DNA of 64,000 bases, taken from positions 496,001-560,000 of the forward strand of contig CP011126.1 of assembly GCA_001077715.1 (NCBI GenBank), written 5' to 3'. The DNA comes from Candidatus Coxiella mudrowiae. Its GTDB lineage: Bacteria > Pseudomonadota > Gammaproteobacteria > Coxiellales > Coxiellaceae. The translations under genes and the position numbers were made by a program. Below the pieces are notes generated by a model. The model ran no database searches. It saw nothing but the letters and a program-made list of their open reading frames with translations, and had not been told where the DNA came from. The first letter of the stretch is position 1; every line of letters starts with the position of its first letter. This document shows positions 1 through 9,944 of this stretch, piece by piece.

Positions 1-470
1 AACGGATTTAATTGTTATTGACAGAGCGCTGATCATTAAAACAATTTTTAAGAATAACAAAAATTTTCGCTTTCGAAATAAATTTACCTTAACATTTAAA
101 CATAGAAAATCCTTTAAAGAATTTATAAATAGCCACCATTTTAATAGCCACCATTTTGCAATTTTATTTTAATTGTGACAGATATTGCTTAGTTTTTAAT
201 TACTTTCTTTTTCTTTAGGGGATTATTTTATTATTTTAATCTTATATTGTGTCAGTATTATCCTTTTAAGGCAATTTTTATCGTGGAATCGATTCGCAAT
301 GAGAAGGCTTTGATATTTGAAGCTTTCTTGCCGTCTAGAAACTAGATAGAGTGAACAATGGAAACTTTTCTTTAGCTATTTAAATTACAAGGGAGTTTAT
401 TAGATGTTATTCCAAGCAAAAAATTAAATAGAAAAAGTCCTAAGTTTTGGAAAGAAGATGGAACAATTCT
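1..470. other. AT-rich stretch without recognisable gene
   Basis: No open frame of useful length and no family I recognise. It contains an exact 15-bp tandem duplication at 128-157 (unit AATAGCCACCATTTT). A stretch near 244-274 resembles one near 5095-5125: about 26 of 30 bases match, core TATTGTGTCAG. It probably holds gene remnants too worn to name. Confidence 0.5.
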
Positions 471-1183
471 AATACCAAATATTGGACTGAGCACAATGTA
501 ACTTTTCATAGGCTGTTTAATTCGATAGAGGAATCATTGGTCTATTTCCATTGGCGTAATGATCAATATTAGAATTATATAGAATTGATGCCTTTAAAAG
601 GCTACGACAATAAAGTCATTTTAGACTTTAGTTATAGAACTCATCACCATTTAATTGGTTTTTGGCCATTATTTCAAACCTAAAAAGCTAATAAGTGCTG
701 ATGTTTCATCCTCTTCTCTTGAAGAAGCAAGAGGTGTCGGTTAGAAATACATAAAATAGAAACGGAATTAGTCCGATTAGATGAGAACTCTTCAAAGTTA
801 CTATTTGAGGCCGATTCAATTGATCATATCCATAGTTCCGGTGTTATTCCACCATATACAAAATCCAGAAAAAGTTCTAAATGAATTCAAAAGAATTTTA
901 AAACTGGGCGGATCCACACGTGTAATGGTTTATAATTATAACAGCTTATGGGTACATCTTCATTAAGAGGATTTTTGAAGGTGTCAATATACTAATATGG
1001 ATTTAATTGAAGCATTTAGTGAGACAACAGATGGTAGTAGATTGTCCTCGCTCAGTTTATTATTTTTCTGAAGAATTAATTGCTTTAAATAAAATAATTG
1101 GATTAAAGTGTAGTTATCTTGGCGCTGCAATCTCAATATTTGAGATGTCTTTATTATCAAAACGCTTTGATGTGATAAGATAA
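471..1183 (+). pseudogene. Broken class I SAM-dependent methyltransferase
   Basis: Pieces in several frames on the plus strand line up in the order of a small-molecule or sugar methyltransferase. The first reads KYWTEHNVT and SIEESLVYFHWRNDQY. A worn SAM-binding motif I follows (VILDFSYRTHH, where a G-x-G-x-G loop is expected). Then come ETELVRLDENS, EADSIDHIHSSGV, the typical post-motif stretch HHIQNPEKVLNEFKRILK.GG, VMVYNYNSLWVH, and a C-terminal piece ending FEMSLLSKRFDVIR. Internal stops and at least three frameshifts break it. Its position beside wzm/wzt suggests that it once modified an O-antigen sugar; this is inference. I am sure of the family but not of the substrate. Confidence 0.75.
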
Positions 1184-1295
1184 TGAATTTAGCTCTACCG
1201 AGTGAGCATCGTAATTTTCTTTTGTCATTGACTTTTGATGAAAAGGATATGTGAAATATCGTGATGAATATGGATGGATCGATCGCTGTAAAAGT

Positions 1296-3329
1296 TCAGC
1301 GATTTTCATTTCCAAATTCAATTTTTAATATTCGATTTATTTGAGATACTATTAAGGGACCAAATTTTGTACGTATTGATAAGGGAAATTTATGCCAGAT
1401 TAGTTTGGCATAATTAATAAATTTAGATTCCTTCTTTATAATTATTGAGTCTTTAAGCTTTTTAAGCGAAAGTTTAAAAGATGAATGGCGATATTCTTTA
1501 TAATGAAATGACGCAGCACATCTATTATAAACTTTTCCCAATTTCATGAGTTCTAGTAAAGAAATCTTATTGTCTTTGATGATTAAATCTGCAGAAGGAA
1601 GTAAGCGTTTCTCCATATTATTCCAAAAATTGTTTGGATATTGGAAATCCGTTAAGGGATTAGATTGTCTATAAATATCATAAATTAAAGGTATTTTAAG
1701 TAGATTTTTTAGCATTATTCCAGCAGGGAGAGTATTAAAATCACAAGCAATAATTGCTGATACATTCTGAAAACGGCAACCTAAGGAGAATAAAGTAGAA
1801 TTGACATACACAAAATTATTGACAAATAGATGGAAATCGTTTAACTTATCAATAGTTTTTAAAAATTGAGATGTTAAATTTTCTTCCGCATTCGCGATTA
1901 GAGTAAGCCTGGCGAGTTCCAGCTGCGCTGGGCAATATACTTTTTCGTTTATTTCTAACCAAGTTTGTGTATCATAGTTGTGGGGTGCAGTAACTCGAAG
2001 AGTTCCATCCTGCATTTGTTTAGCGTCTATGTCATTACTGAGATTATTGATAGCAAGAAGATGTATAGCTCCAAAATTAGCAAGCTTTTTCTTTATTTTG
2101 CAGAAATGGCTCTTGATTGAAAAAGCATCAGCATCCAGAAACAAGAAATGCTTAGAACGCTTTGTTGATCTAATGTTTATAGTATATTTTAGCTTTTTGT
2201 TTTCTGCTATTTTATCTATTGCTGTATCAAAGTGTTTGGCGAAATTTTCTATCCAATAATCGTGTTTTAGAATAATATCTTGATAGGCTTGTTCTACGAT
2301 AGCTGTTCTGTTTTCTTCGGAAGAAAAAAAATTACAAACTTCATCAAAATTAGAATAATCTTTTTTTAGAGGTACATAATGGACCCAAGGCTTTAGAATA
2401 TTTGAGTACTCTCCTTCATATAAGATTTGGAGAGTTTTTGTGGCAACAGCTTCAAAGTGTCTGGGTGATATCTGGTTGTAATCTATTTTCTCACCAATTG
2501 ATTCAAGTAATTCAAGAATGCGTTCGGCAACTTCTGGATCGTTTTCATTTTCCAACTGATAAGTGGATTTAAGTTCTAAAAATCGCTTTTCTAAAGAACC
2601 ATCCAAATCAAAAATATTTGCTCCAGACTCAACGCCTAATACGGCTTTACAATTTCCTAAAAAATTATACCACTCATCTCCCTTTTTGCGGTCTTCCCAT
2701 CGACTGGATATATCGACGACTAATCCTTTTTGTTTAGCGAGGACTCGTACATCGTAACCGATTTTACGCTTCTCGTAAGCTAATTGGCCAAAAATCAAGG
2801 GTTGAATTGATCCGCGATAGCCGATGTCAATTTTGCGACCCTCTAGAGGGTAACTAAATTGACGCATTTTTTGGGTGACGTAACCTGTTAACATTTGATA
2901 AAACTTAATATTACCTACTATTTCTTCAGGATAGACTTTGTGCCTTTCCGATTCTTTTAAGCAGGTGAATATTAAATCGAATTTATTATGCCCAATATAT
3001 TCTGCTACTTGACGTGTATTAAATTGTTCGTCTTGCTTAAATAAAATTTTTAAGCCCTGATAATCTCGAAAATGAATGTTGAGATTGCTATCGAGGTAGC
3101 GAAGATTTTCTAGATTATAGGATATTGTATTATGAATGACTATTCCTTTATAATGGGTAATATCTATTTCTGCAGGAATTTTGTAATAAGGTCCTTGATG
3201 TTTAAAAAAATTCAATACATGAATATTAAATTTAGAAAACCTTTTTAGGTTTATATTTTCAGGAATTGTGGCAATCCCTTGTGGGTCGAGATAACAAAGT
3301 AACAGAAGCGAATGCTTTGTTCTATTCAT
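1296..3329 (-). CDS. Large two-part glycosyltransferase of the O-antigen locus
   Basis: An intact 677-residue protein without signal peptide or clear membrane segments, so probably cytoplasmic. Residues about 1-380 resemble CgeB-like glycosyltransferases (Glyco_trans_1_2): YRGSIQPLIFGQLAYEKRK, GVESGANIFDLDG, and near residue 300 the family-typical SPRHFEAVATKTLQILYEG followed by PWVHYVPLKKDYSNFDEV. From about residue 395 a second unit begins (HFLFLDADAFSIKSHF). It resembles the acceptor-binding half of GT4-type GT-B enzymes (PLIYDIYRQSNPL, then EKRLLPSADLIIKDN). No donor-binding C-terminal half follows, so the second domain may be truncated or degenerate. The gene lies 24 bases after wzt and probably ends a wzm-wzt-glycosyltransferase operon. 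The role in polysaccharide assembly is inferred from context. The substrate is unknown. Confidence 0.7.
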   Translation of the reverse strand: MNRTKHSLLLLCYLDPQGIATIPENINLKRFSKFNIHVLNFFKHQGPYYKIPAEIDITHYKGIVIHNTISYNLENLRYLDSNLNIHFRDYQGLKILFKQDEQFNTRQVAEYIGHNKFDLIFTCLKESERHKVYPEEIVGNIKFYQMLTGYVTQKMRQFSYPLEGRKIDIGYRGSIQPLIFGQLAYEKRKIGYDVRVLAKQKGLVVDISSRWEDRKKGDEWYNFLGNCKAVLGVESGANIFDLDGSLEKRFLELKSTYQLENENDPEVAERILELLESIGEKIDYNQISPRHFEAVATKTLQILYEGEYSNILKPWVHYVPLKKDYSNFDEVCNFFSSEENRTAIVEQAYQDIILKHDYWIENFAKHFDTAIDKIAENKKLKYTINIRSTKRSKHFLFLDADAFSIKSHFCKIKKKLANFGAIHLLAINNLSNDIDAKQMQDGTLRVTAPHNYDTQTWLEINEKVYCPAQLELARLTLIANAEENLTSQFLKTIDKLNDFHLFVNNFVYVNSTLFSLGCRFQNVSAIIACDFNTLPAGIMLKNLLKIPLIYDIYRQSNPLTDFQYPNNFWNNMEKRLLPSADLIIKDNKISLLELMKLGKVYNRCAASFHYKEYRHSSFKLSLKKLKDSIIIKKESKFINYAKLIWHKFPLSIRTKFGPLIVSQINRILKIEFGNENR

Positions 3330-3353
3330 GTCTTTTCCCTCACAATCTTATGA

Positions 3354-4121
3354 TTATGAGCATACTGTAGCTAATTTAGAAGTGCTTATTATAGAGTCTT
3401 CCATTATTTTGACTCCTCCAAAACTACGCATATTTCCATGTTCTAACCACAATACCTTGTTGCAATATGTTTTTATAATTTCATTTGAATGCGAGGCCAT
3501 GACCACGATATTTGATTTTTCGACAAAACTATCCATCCGTTTTTTTGCTTTGGATTGAAAGGCGGTATCACCAGCGCCAAAAATTTCATCAATTAAAAGA
3601 ATATCGGGATCCACTATGGTAGAAAGAGCAAATGCCAATCTAACAGCCATACCAGTAGAATATTTTTTAATTGGCATGGCGAGATACTCACCCATTTCAG
3701 TAAACTCTTCAATATCTGGAATTAAAGACTTTATTTCTTTTTTAGAAAGACCTAATAACATTCCACGAATTTTTATATTTTCATAACCATTCAATTCAGG
3801 TTGCATTCCAATATTTATATCAAGTAAGGACGCGACTTTACCATCGATTTCTACTCTCCCGAATTTAGGAGCAAATACTCCAGCCAAAACTCTGAGTAAA
3901 GTGCTTTTACCAGAACCATTATGACCTATTAACCCCAAACGGTCACCGTGTTTTAAAGAAAAAGAAATATCGTTTAGGGCTTTTACAGCTACGGAACTGC
4001 CATTTATTAGTTTTAATTTTCCTCCTGTAGCAGCGTTTAAGATACTCTTTTTAAGAGAACGTTGATTTACCCTGTATAAAGGGTATTCAAGGTGAAGATT
4101 TTCTATGTGTATGGATGACAT
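3354..4121 (-). CDS. wzt: O-antigen/polysaccharide ABC exporter, ATP-binding subunit (Wzt/KpsT type)
   Basis: A 255-residue ATPase that powers export of lipid-linked polysaccharide across the inner membrane together with the Wzm permease. The nucleotide-binding parts are complete: Walker A GHNGSGKST near residue 67, signature YSTGMAVRLAFA near 154, Walker B DILLIDE, and the switch histidine in MASHSNEI. The N-terminal half has the usual Wzt/KpsT/TagH layout with a short preceding strand (IENLHLEYPLYR). The C-terminal carbohydrate-recognition domain of long Wzt proteins (about 400 residues) is absent, so export would not depend on a chain-terminating sugar modification. It starts 18 bases after wzm ends and is read in the same direction. 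Nothing is broken, although most neighbouring sugar genes are. Confidence 0.9.
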   Translation of the reverse strand: MSSIHIENLHLEYPLYRVNQRSLKKSILNAATGGKLKLINGSSVAVKALNDISFSLKHGDRLGLIGHNGSGKSTLLRVLAGVFAPKFGRVEIDGKVASLLDINIGMQPELNGYENIKIRGMLLGLSKKEIKSLIPDIEEFTEMGEYLAMPIKKYSTGMAVRLAFALSTIVDPDILLIDEIFGAGDTAFQSKAKKRMDSFVEKSNIVVMASHSNEIIKTYCNKVLWLEHGNMRSFGGVKIMEDSIISTSKLATVCS

Positions 4122-4139
4122 TTTATTAATCTTTATAAA

Positions 4140-4931
4140 TCATAACCAAAAAGGTACTTTGTGCCTTTGAGTGTTGAAAATTAGTGAAACTAAAATAAAC
4201 CCTATTAAAAAAAAGGACAATCCGAAATACCAAGAATTGGTTTGTGGCGCACTCCCAAGCAGCGGAGCCCTGATTAAGTCAATAAGATAGGTCACAGGAT
4301 TGAATATGATTATTTTTGAAGCATTTTTAACCAGATGTGGCATCCAGGTTATGGGAGAGATAAAAAATAATACTTGAATCAGGCTCGTGATGAGGGGAGG
4401 CATATCTCTATATCGTGTACTAATTATACCAATAAATAAGCTAATAAATATAAGATTAGAGGCAACGATTAAAAAACCAGGGAAAAATAAAAGAGCATAT
4501 TTAGTTATTTTTATTTTGAAGATGAAGATTACCATCAGATAAACAACTAAATTATGAATAAAAATCAAAATATTACGCCAGAGTGTTTGATATACGAATA
4601 GAGTAAAAGGCAATTTAATTTGATAGAGGTAAGGTTTTGCCATGATAAACATATCACAGCTATCGATCATGACCGAGGATATGAAAGTCCATGCTAATAA
4701 CCCGCATGTTAGGAAAGGGATGTATTCTTGTAGTGATTGATGAAATAATCTGGAGTATACAATCCCTAAGGCTACTAGAAAAATTGACAGATTTAAAGTG
4801 ATCCATAAGGGACCCAATACTGATCCCATATAACGTTGGCGAATGTCCATCCACCCTAAGTGAAGCCAGATTTTGATGTGGGTTGTTAAGGATAGGAAAT
4901 CCTCTAATGTATTGAAAAGCTTTTTTAGCAT
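4140..4931 (-). CDS. wzm: O-antigen/polysaccharide ABC exporter, permease subunit (Wzm/KpsM type)
   Basis: A 263-residue ABC-2 type inner-membrane permease. The N-terminal amphipathic part carries the family motif (W..LGWMDIRQRYMGSVLGPLW, residues about 20-45). Six hydrophobic segments follow, and a late loop has the typical FFISPITWMP and NPVTYLIDLIRAPLLG. The length is normal for Wzm/KpsM. It is the first gene of the minus-strand unit wzm-wzt-glycosyltransferase. An AAGGAG Shine-Dalgarno sequence lies upstream of the ATG, about 15 bases away, which is rather far. The intact exporter implies that some glycan is still exported, or that this locus began to decay only recently. Confidence 0.9.
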   Translation of the reverse strand: MLKKLFNTLEDFLSLTTHIKIWLHLGWMDIRQRYMGSVLGPLWITLNLSIFLVALGIVYSRLFHQSLQEYIPFLTCGLLAWTFISSVMIDSCDMFIMAKPYLYQIKLPFTLFVYQTLWRNILIFIHNLVVYLMVIFIFKIKITKYALLFFPGFLIVASNLIFISLFIGIISTRYRDMPPLITSLIQVLFFISPITWMPHLVKNASKIIIFNPVTYLIDLIRAPLLGSAPQTNSWYFGLSFFLIGFILVSLIFNTQRHKVPFWL

Positions 4932-5280
4932 TGTCTCTTTGATTTCTCCTTAATGCTAATATAGTAACGTATAGAAATAATTCCTAAAATTTTTAATCTA
5001 AAAGTGGTTATTTAAAAACCTGTTTGCTTAAACTAAAATTCATTTTATTTTCTGAAGGATTTTGTTTGCTCCGTACCTAGCTATATAGGAGCGTATTGTG
5101 TCAGCATTGTCGTTTAAAGGCAAGGTTTCAACGTTCACAATCAACGTTAGGTGCATTAAAATGGAATCCACTTTCAATCCCTCACTGGAGGATGAATTTC
5201 AGATAAAACACAGTTTCTTTCCAATAATTAGGCTTTACCATGACTCAAATGGAAGCTAATGTGGTTGATGGGAATACGAC
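4932..5280. other. Intergenic region upstream of wzm
   Basis: No gene recognised. It should contain the promoter of the wzm-wzt unit on the minus strand, but I see no convincing -35/-10 pair. A 30-base stretch near 5095-5125 resembles bases 244-274 and reads VSALSFKGK in one plus-strand frame, which may mark the end of a lost gene. Confidence 0.4.
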
Positions 5281-5287
5281 ACGACTA

Positions 5288-6634
5288 CAGACCTATTAAA
5301 AATCCATGGCTTAACTCGTAATACGACAGCACTATATTTAATAAGCTGGGCTATTTTCTTGCCTACCTCGTTTATTTTTTATCTTATTACTTTTCCATAT
5401 AAAGGCTTCGATTATACATATCATGGCTTTTATCTTTACTCTTTGGCCTAGCTCGCACATTGATTTATTTCAGGGCGTTGTTTTTCAGATCTTTAATAAT
5501 GCCTTTTAGATAAAGCTCAGGGTTAAAAATTATCTATTTTTTTTAAGAACTTAAAGCTATCATGGCCTGTATTATCGGTATTAGTTTTTTCTTTTGTTTG
5601 CGCAATAAATTGACACCTTCATTTACGTTGCCGCTTTCTCTCACCTTTCTACTCAATACTAAGACTACTTTTATTTTTAACTATCGAACCGTTCCCATTT
5701 ACATGTTGATGCTTATTTATTGCTGTCTTCATGTTTCATCTAAATTACATCATTCTTATGCAAGATACAGTTAGCTCTCATTGGGTGCAATGCTTTATTC
5801 TTTAGCGATACTATCGAACATTTCTCTTGTGCCATTGATCCTAGTTATTGATTTATTTTTTTTCTAGTCCTAAGAGAAGATAAGTTCTCAGCAAGCCGTT
5901 CTTTGGTTTTTCATGGTGTGCTTTTGATTAGTTTTTCTTTGCTTTTCTATCTCTTTGAGAGTAATACTCATTTCTTAACTCACAAATTTCATAAGGTAAA
6001 TTTATTACGAAGATCTATAGAACATGGACGTGAGTTTCTCCTTCCTTTCTTGTAGCATGTAAAGATTCCACTTTTTCCTTTATCATAGATTTTATCATTA
6101 ATTTATATTTATCCTAAAAATCAATGAAAAATAGCAATGTCCTAAGTAAAGGGATTGTATTTTTTATTGCATTATTATTAATAATAGTAATAATAGGAGA
6201 AAACTCTCATTACTTTCTTCATCGACCTGTTATTCTGACGCTTTATAACTATGCACTAACCTCAATTTTATTTAGCTATGTAGTCTTAGTTTTATTATTT
6301 TCCTGGGGACTTTACAATCGGCGCTTTACTTTAATTTTATTCTTACACTAGGGGAATGACTTTATTAAGTATTAGTGCACAATCGGGTCCATTATGGCAT
6401 TTTTTTCTCATGAGCCCTATTTATTTAATGCTTTGTGCCTATCTCTTACAGGAAGGTGTAGATTCTCAGAAATTTAATAAATTTATTATCTTTATAGCTC
6501 TCTTGACGGTATGTATTATAACCACTTTTATCCAAAGCAATTACACGTATCGTATCAATTTTTCTTATAAAAATAAGATCTTAATTAATTCTTCTATTTT
6601 CAGTAAATTTTTGTTAGTTCAGAGAAAAAAGTAA
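5288..6634 (+). pseudogene. Remnant of a multi-span membrane protein
   Basis: Consecutive plus-strand fragments, separated by stops and frameshifts, are all hydrophobic: GYFLAYLVYFLSYYFSI, CIIGISFFFCLRNK, IVFFIALLLIIVIIG, ILFSYVVLVLLFSWGLYNRR, and MSPIYLMLCAYLLQEG. There are about eight or more potential membrane segments over 1.3 kb. In this locus an O-antigen polymerase, a flippase or a membrane glycosyltransferase would be natural, but no signature lets me choose. The reading is clearly broken. Confidence 0.5.
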
Positions 6635-6664
6635 ATTAATCTAAATAATTCCTATACATTTAAT

Positions 6665-7358
6665 AATGAGTCTTTGATTGATTTTCATTGTATATTTATC
6701 TACTTTCCACTCAAGAAAGGCTTCACGATTTGTTCTCTTTTGACAGATAATTTTTTCTCGTTCAATCAGGTACTCATCATTAATAAACAGAGCGCCCCAA
6801 GGCCGGAGGTAATATTTTTCGTATGGTGGAAGCTAATTTGCTCCCATATTTCTAATTGAGCCTAGTGCTTTCCCTTGGTAATCTACCATTAGCCCTTGTG
6901 CGCCATCCTCAATAACAAATAGAGCATATCTTTTTGAAATCGAGAGGATAGTATTCATATCGCAAGCAATCTCAGCATAATGAATAGGCACAATCGCCTT
7001 GGTGTGTTTTGTAATCGCATGTTCAATTTTAGTTTTTTCTATGTTCAGTGTATCGGGTCGAATATCAATAAAAACAGGCTTTGCAACTCGCAATACAAAT
7101 GCGGTCGCTGTTGAAACAAATAGAAAGGATGACATAATCACTTCGTTAGTGGGTTAGATATGTGTCAATAACGCTACCATTTCTAATGTGCTGGTGCATG
7201 AATGAGTGAGTAAAACTTTTGGTGGCTGTTAACTTAGCCAGTTTAGATTCAACGGAATTAGTGAAATGAGCAGATTCGATGCTTTTAGGATCTAACCGCT
7301 CTGCAATACGCTTTTGCGTATTGAAGGCAAAATAAGGCATATGAAATTTGATAACCAC
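6665..7358 (-). pseudogene. Broken dTDP-4-amino-4,6-dideoxy-sugar aminotransferase (WecE/RffA-like)
   Basis: Three minus-strand pieces follow the order of WecE, a PLP-dependent DegT/DnrJ/EryC1 aminotransferase that makes dTDP-4-amino-4,6-dideoxygalactose. The N-terminus is IKFHMPYFAFNTQKRIAE with NSVESKLAKLTATKS. The centre is SSFLFVSTATAFVLRVAKP, DIRPDTLNIEKTKIE, KAIVPIHYAEIACDM and VIEDGAQG. A frameshifted tail gives HETKN.TSG..GALFINDEYLIERE and NREAFLEWKVDKYT. The lysine of the PLP site (normally in a stretch like HETKN) is still readable. At least two frameshifts and loss of the last third of the family length make it a pseudogene. It would have supplied an amino sugar to the surface polysaccharide. 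Confidence 0.85.
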
Positions 7359-7696
7359 TTTGTATCATCCTGATGATTGTGTTGTATTAATTTTGAGAAT
7401 AATCTTTCTGTTACCTTGGTATCCAGTTCTGCATAATATAACATGTCACCATTTTTTTTGAAAGTCATCTGTAGGTAAATTTAATTTGTATTGCACAATC
7501 GCTGAAGGGTAGATAAATTAAATATTCGTTTTGATGAGAGAGAAGCGAATTTTCATCCTCAAATTAAAGAACATCTGTAAAACAGCGAGTTATCTCAATT
7601 TATAATCTTCGTATTTGGTGTGCTACATTTCTTTTCAGCGGTATTTTGGGATAACTTCAGTGATGTACCTACACATTGAATTTACTACTGGAAAGT
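7359..7696. other. Remnant sequence between wecE and comA
   Basis: No intact gene. On the minus strand, directly upstream of the wecE remnant, one frame reads NLSTLQRLCNTN, LQMTFKKNGDMLYYAELDTKV and so on. This loosely recalls the middle of RffC-type dTDP-fucosamine acetyltransferases, which would fit beside WecE. The likeness is weak. The comA remnant begins on the other strand at 7697. Confidence 0.3.
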
Positions 7697-8387
7697 ATGA
7701 TGATTACATTAAATTTACCGGCCAGACAATCAAAACCGAGAGCGAATGGCATAACCCATGTCCTTGACAAAAAGAAAAAATTTGTTTGCTTAGAGAAGCA
7801 GAAATAACGGTTTGTTTTGGTAGAGCACTTTTTGAATATTTTTATATTCATGATCAAGTAGAGCAATATGCCTTTTGTCTACATAGGGGAAGTAGATTGT
7901 ATTGAAGTTTCTGATGGTATAATTAGCATCCCATTAAAAGAGAAGTTGGTGTTTATTGAGAATTTTTTAAAATCATTCAAACTTCTCGCTGAAATTGGTA
8001 GTAAAGATCCTGAGATAGTAGTTGCCCCTTACAAATGGTCGCAAGAAATAAAAGATACTTTTAATGCTGGCGCATACAAAATAGTAACTGAAGGTTGTGA
8101 AAGTGGTACAGTGGAGGTTTCTCGGACCTCTGGAGAAATTCGGAAAGAACTACTAATAGAAAAAAAATATTAAAAGCTGCTCAACTTTAATAGTTTTATT
8201 TTTGAGGCTCCCCAAAAAGCACAACAAACTTAGTTTATTTAAAGAGTTTGGTGAAAATGTTAATCTAAGAAATATTAGAAATATTGCACCGAATGAAATT
8301 ATTTCACTAGAAACGCTAAGGTTGGGTTTGCGAAGTGATACCCTTTTAAATTTTCACAAGAGATCCTTAGAAGTTAATGGGGTTTGA
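7697..8387 (+). pseudogene. comA: Broken phosphosulfolactate synthase (ComA family)
   Basis: The ComA family joins sulfite to phosphoenolpyruvate, giving (2R)-phospho-3-sulfolactate, the first step of coenzyme M and related sulfonate synthesis. Pieces in three frames cover the family from end to end. The N-terminus is LNLPARQSKPRANGITHVLDK. The barrel centre is YIGEVDCIEVSDGIISIP.KEK, then LAEIGSKD, APYKWSQEIKDTFNAGA and IVTEGCESGT. The C-terminus is FGENVNLRNI, then NEIISLETLRLGLRSDTL. These are the strongest ComA motifs (SDG.I.IP, E.G.K, EG.ESG, LE.LRLGLR). Stops after about residue 25 and frameshifts near 7868 and 8173 break it. The gene ends just before the lyase gene on the same strand, which suggests an operon. 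ComA homologues are unusual in this bacterial group. Confidence 0.85.
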
Positions 8388-8388
8388 G

Positions 8389-9795
8389 ATGATAAAAAGC
8401 CAAAGACGCATATGCGATAGGCTTAGTAAGAAAGCATCATCTTTACTTTTAAATTCTGCTTATAAATTTGAATTTAATGATTGGGATATTCTGTTTAATG
8501 GAATGTCTAAGGCTGATATTGCGCATGCAATTATGATGATTGAGGAAGAACTGATTCCTCAATTAGAAGGAAGTATACTTCTTTCTGCACTGCTTCAACT
8601 GGATAAATGCTCTTTAGTTGAAAATTTATTTGATCCTTCCTTTGGAGATGTTTATACAAATCAGGAACACTACTTTAAAGAACAAATTGGTGCTTCGGCT
8701 GGATGGCTTCATGCAGGGCAAGCAAGAAGAGAATGCTCCACGATAGGGCTCCTCTTAGCAATGAGAAAGCGATTATTAAGACTTGCCGAATCCTTAGTAG
8801 CTTTATCTAAGGCGATTTTGGAACAGGCTTCCAAAAATCTTGAAACCATAATGCCTGATTTTACTTACCTACTTACCTACTTACCTACTTACCTACTTAC
8901 CTACTTACCTACTTACCTACTTACCTACTTAAAATATGCTCAACCTACTACCTTCGCACATTATCTTTTGACATTTAAATCTTCTCTATTGAGAGACTTT
9001 AAATATTTGGAAAAATACTTTAACTGCTTAAATCATAGCTTATTGGTTGTAGTTCTGTACGCTAGGGATGCCATGTCGTGTGTCGACATTCCATTAGAGA
9101 ATTATTCTAATCTCGTAGCAATTGCTGTTAATATTAATAGGCTTATAGAAGAGATCCAAATTTGATCAATAGTTGATATCGGCTTTATTGAATTAGATGA
9201 TGCACATTTCAGAACTAGCATCATTATGCTTCAGAAAAAGAATTCGTATAGATTATCTTATTTTAAAGGTTTAACAGGCCTTATCATTGGACGTTCATCA
9301 GGCTTAGCTTCAATTAGGAAGGACTGTTCTAGGCAGCCCGATAATCGTATATTTGCTTATGGAGAATTGCCTCGCTCAATTGATTTGATTATTGAAGGAA
9401 TTGACTTGGTTTAAGAAATAATCTCACAGCTTGATGTTAAAAAGCACACTATGAAATAAAAAGCACAATAAAAAGCACTAAATGGCTTTTCTAATAAGGC
9501 CGATTTAGCAGAAATGTTGATACATCGACATCATCTAAGTTATGCAATGGCACATCGCATAGTAGGTAAAGCTATCAGACAGTCGATAAATAATGGCTCG
9601 GATTACATGACTTTGGAGGTTTCGAATGAGGCAGAAGCCAGTTTGAATTACTTGCGTGATCACGCTAAAAAAATTCGAGCTAGTGACAGATCCTTATCAA
9701 ATTGTTGCTTGAGACAAGGAGAAGGAAATGCAACGATAGAAAGTGTAGCTAGAATGATTGATGGTTGTCAAACTAAAACGCAACACTTTGAAAAG
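8389..9795 (+). pseudogene. Broken argininosuccinate lyase/fumarase-superfamily enzyme
   Basis: The first 260 residues are open (from ATG 8389) and show the ArgH order: EDVYTNQEHYF-type region, LHAGQARRECS (matching LHTGRSRNDQ of ArgH), LLLAMRKRLLRLAESL, MPDFTYL..KYAQPTTFAHYLL (matching MPGYTHLQ.AQP). After 9165 the frame is lost. The catalytic-loop region recurs as LQKKNSYRLSYFKGLTGLIIGR (normally MPQKRNP) with QPDNRIFAYGELPRSIDL, and the tail is NKADLAEMLIHRHHLSYAMAHRIVGKA. An 8-bp repeat at 8863-8931 adds about 20 residues inside the catalytic TYLQ-AQP segment. The substitutions in the LHTGRSRND motif argue against true argininosuccinate lyase. Next to comA, a role as a sulfonate-pathway lyase is possible (inference). 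Confidence 0.8.
8863..8931 (+). repeat. 8-bp tandem repeat (ACTTACCT), 8 full copies plus 5 bases
   Basis: Perfect direct repeats of ACTTACCT lie inside the lyase gene and are translated as alternating TYLL/TYLP. The unit length is not a multiple of three, so gaining or losing one copy shifts the frame. The present copy number keeps the frame open through to the AQPTTF segment. Confidence 0.97.
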
Positions 9796-9944
9796 TAGCT
9801 ATTTGAAAAAACGAATAAGCATAACTATTGGATAAAAAAAATTGATGAACATAGATGAAAATATGATCTAAAAAAAGAAATCCTCAGCTTGTGGATTGAG
9901 AAGATTTTTTTTAAATAAGCTTTCGCAAATAGAGTTTCATAGTA

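Noticed and set aside
8863-8931. CRISPR-like array
   Set aside because: The repeats are 8 bp without spacers and lie in a coding frame. The 18-bp and 17-bp arrays also lack spacers. No cas gene is present.
8389-9165. Functional argininosuccinate lyase (argH)
   Set aside because: Only the first half is open, the conserved LHTGRSRND motif is changed, the active-site segment carries the repeat expansion, and the C-terminal part is in other frames.
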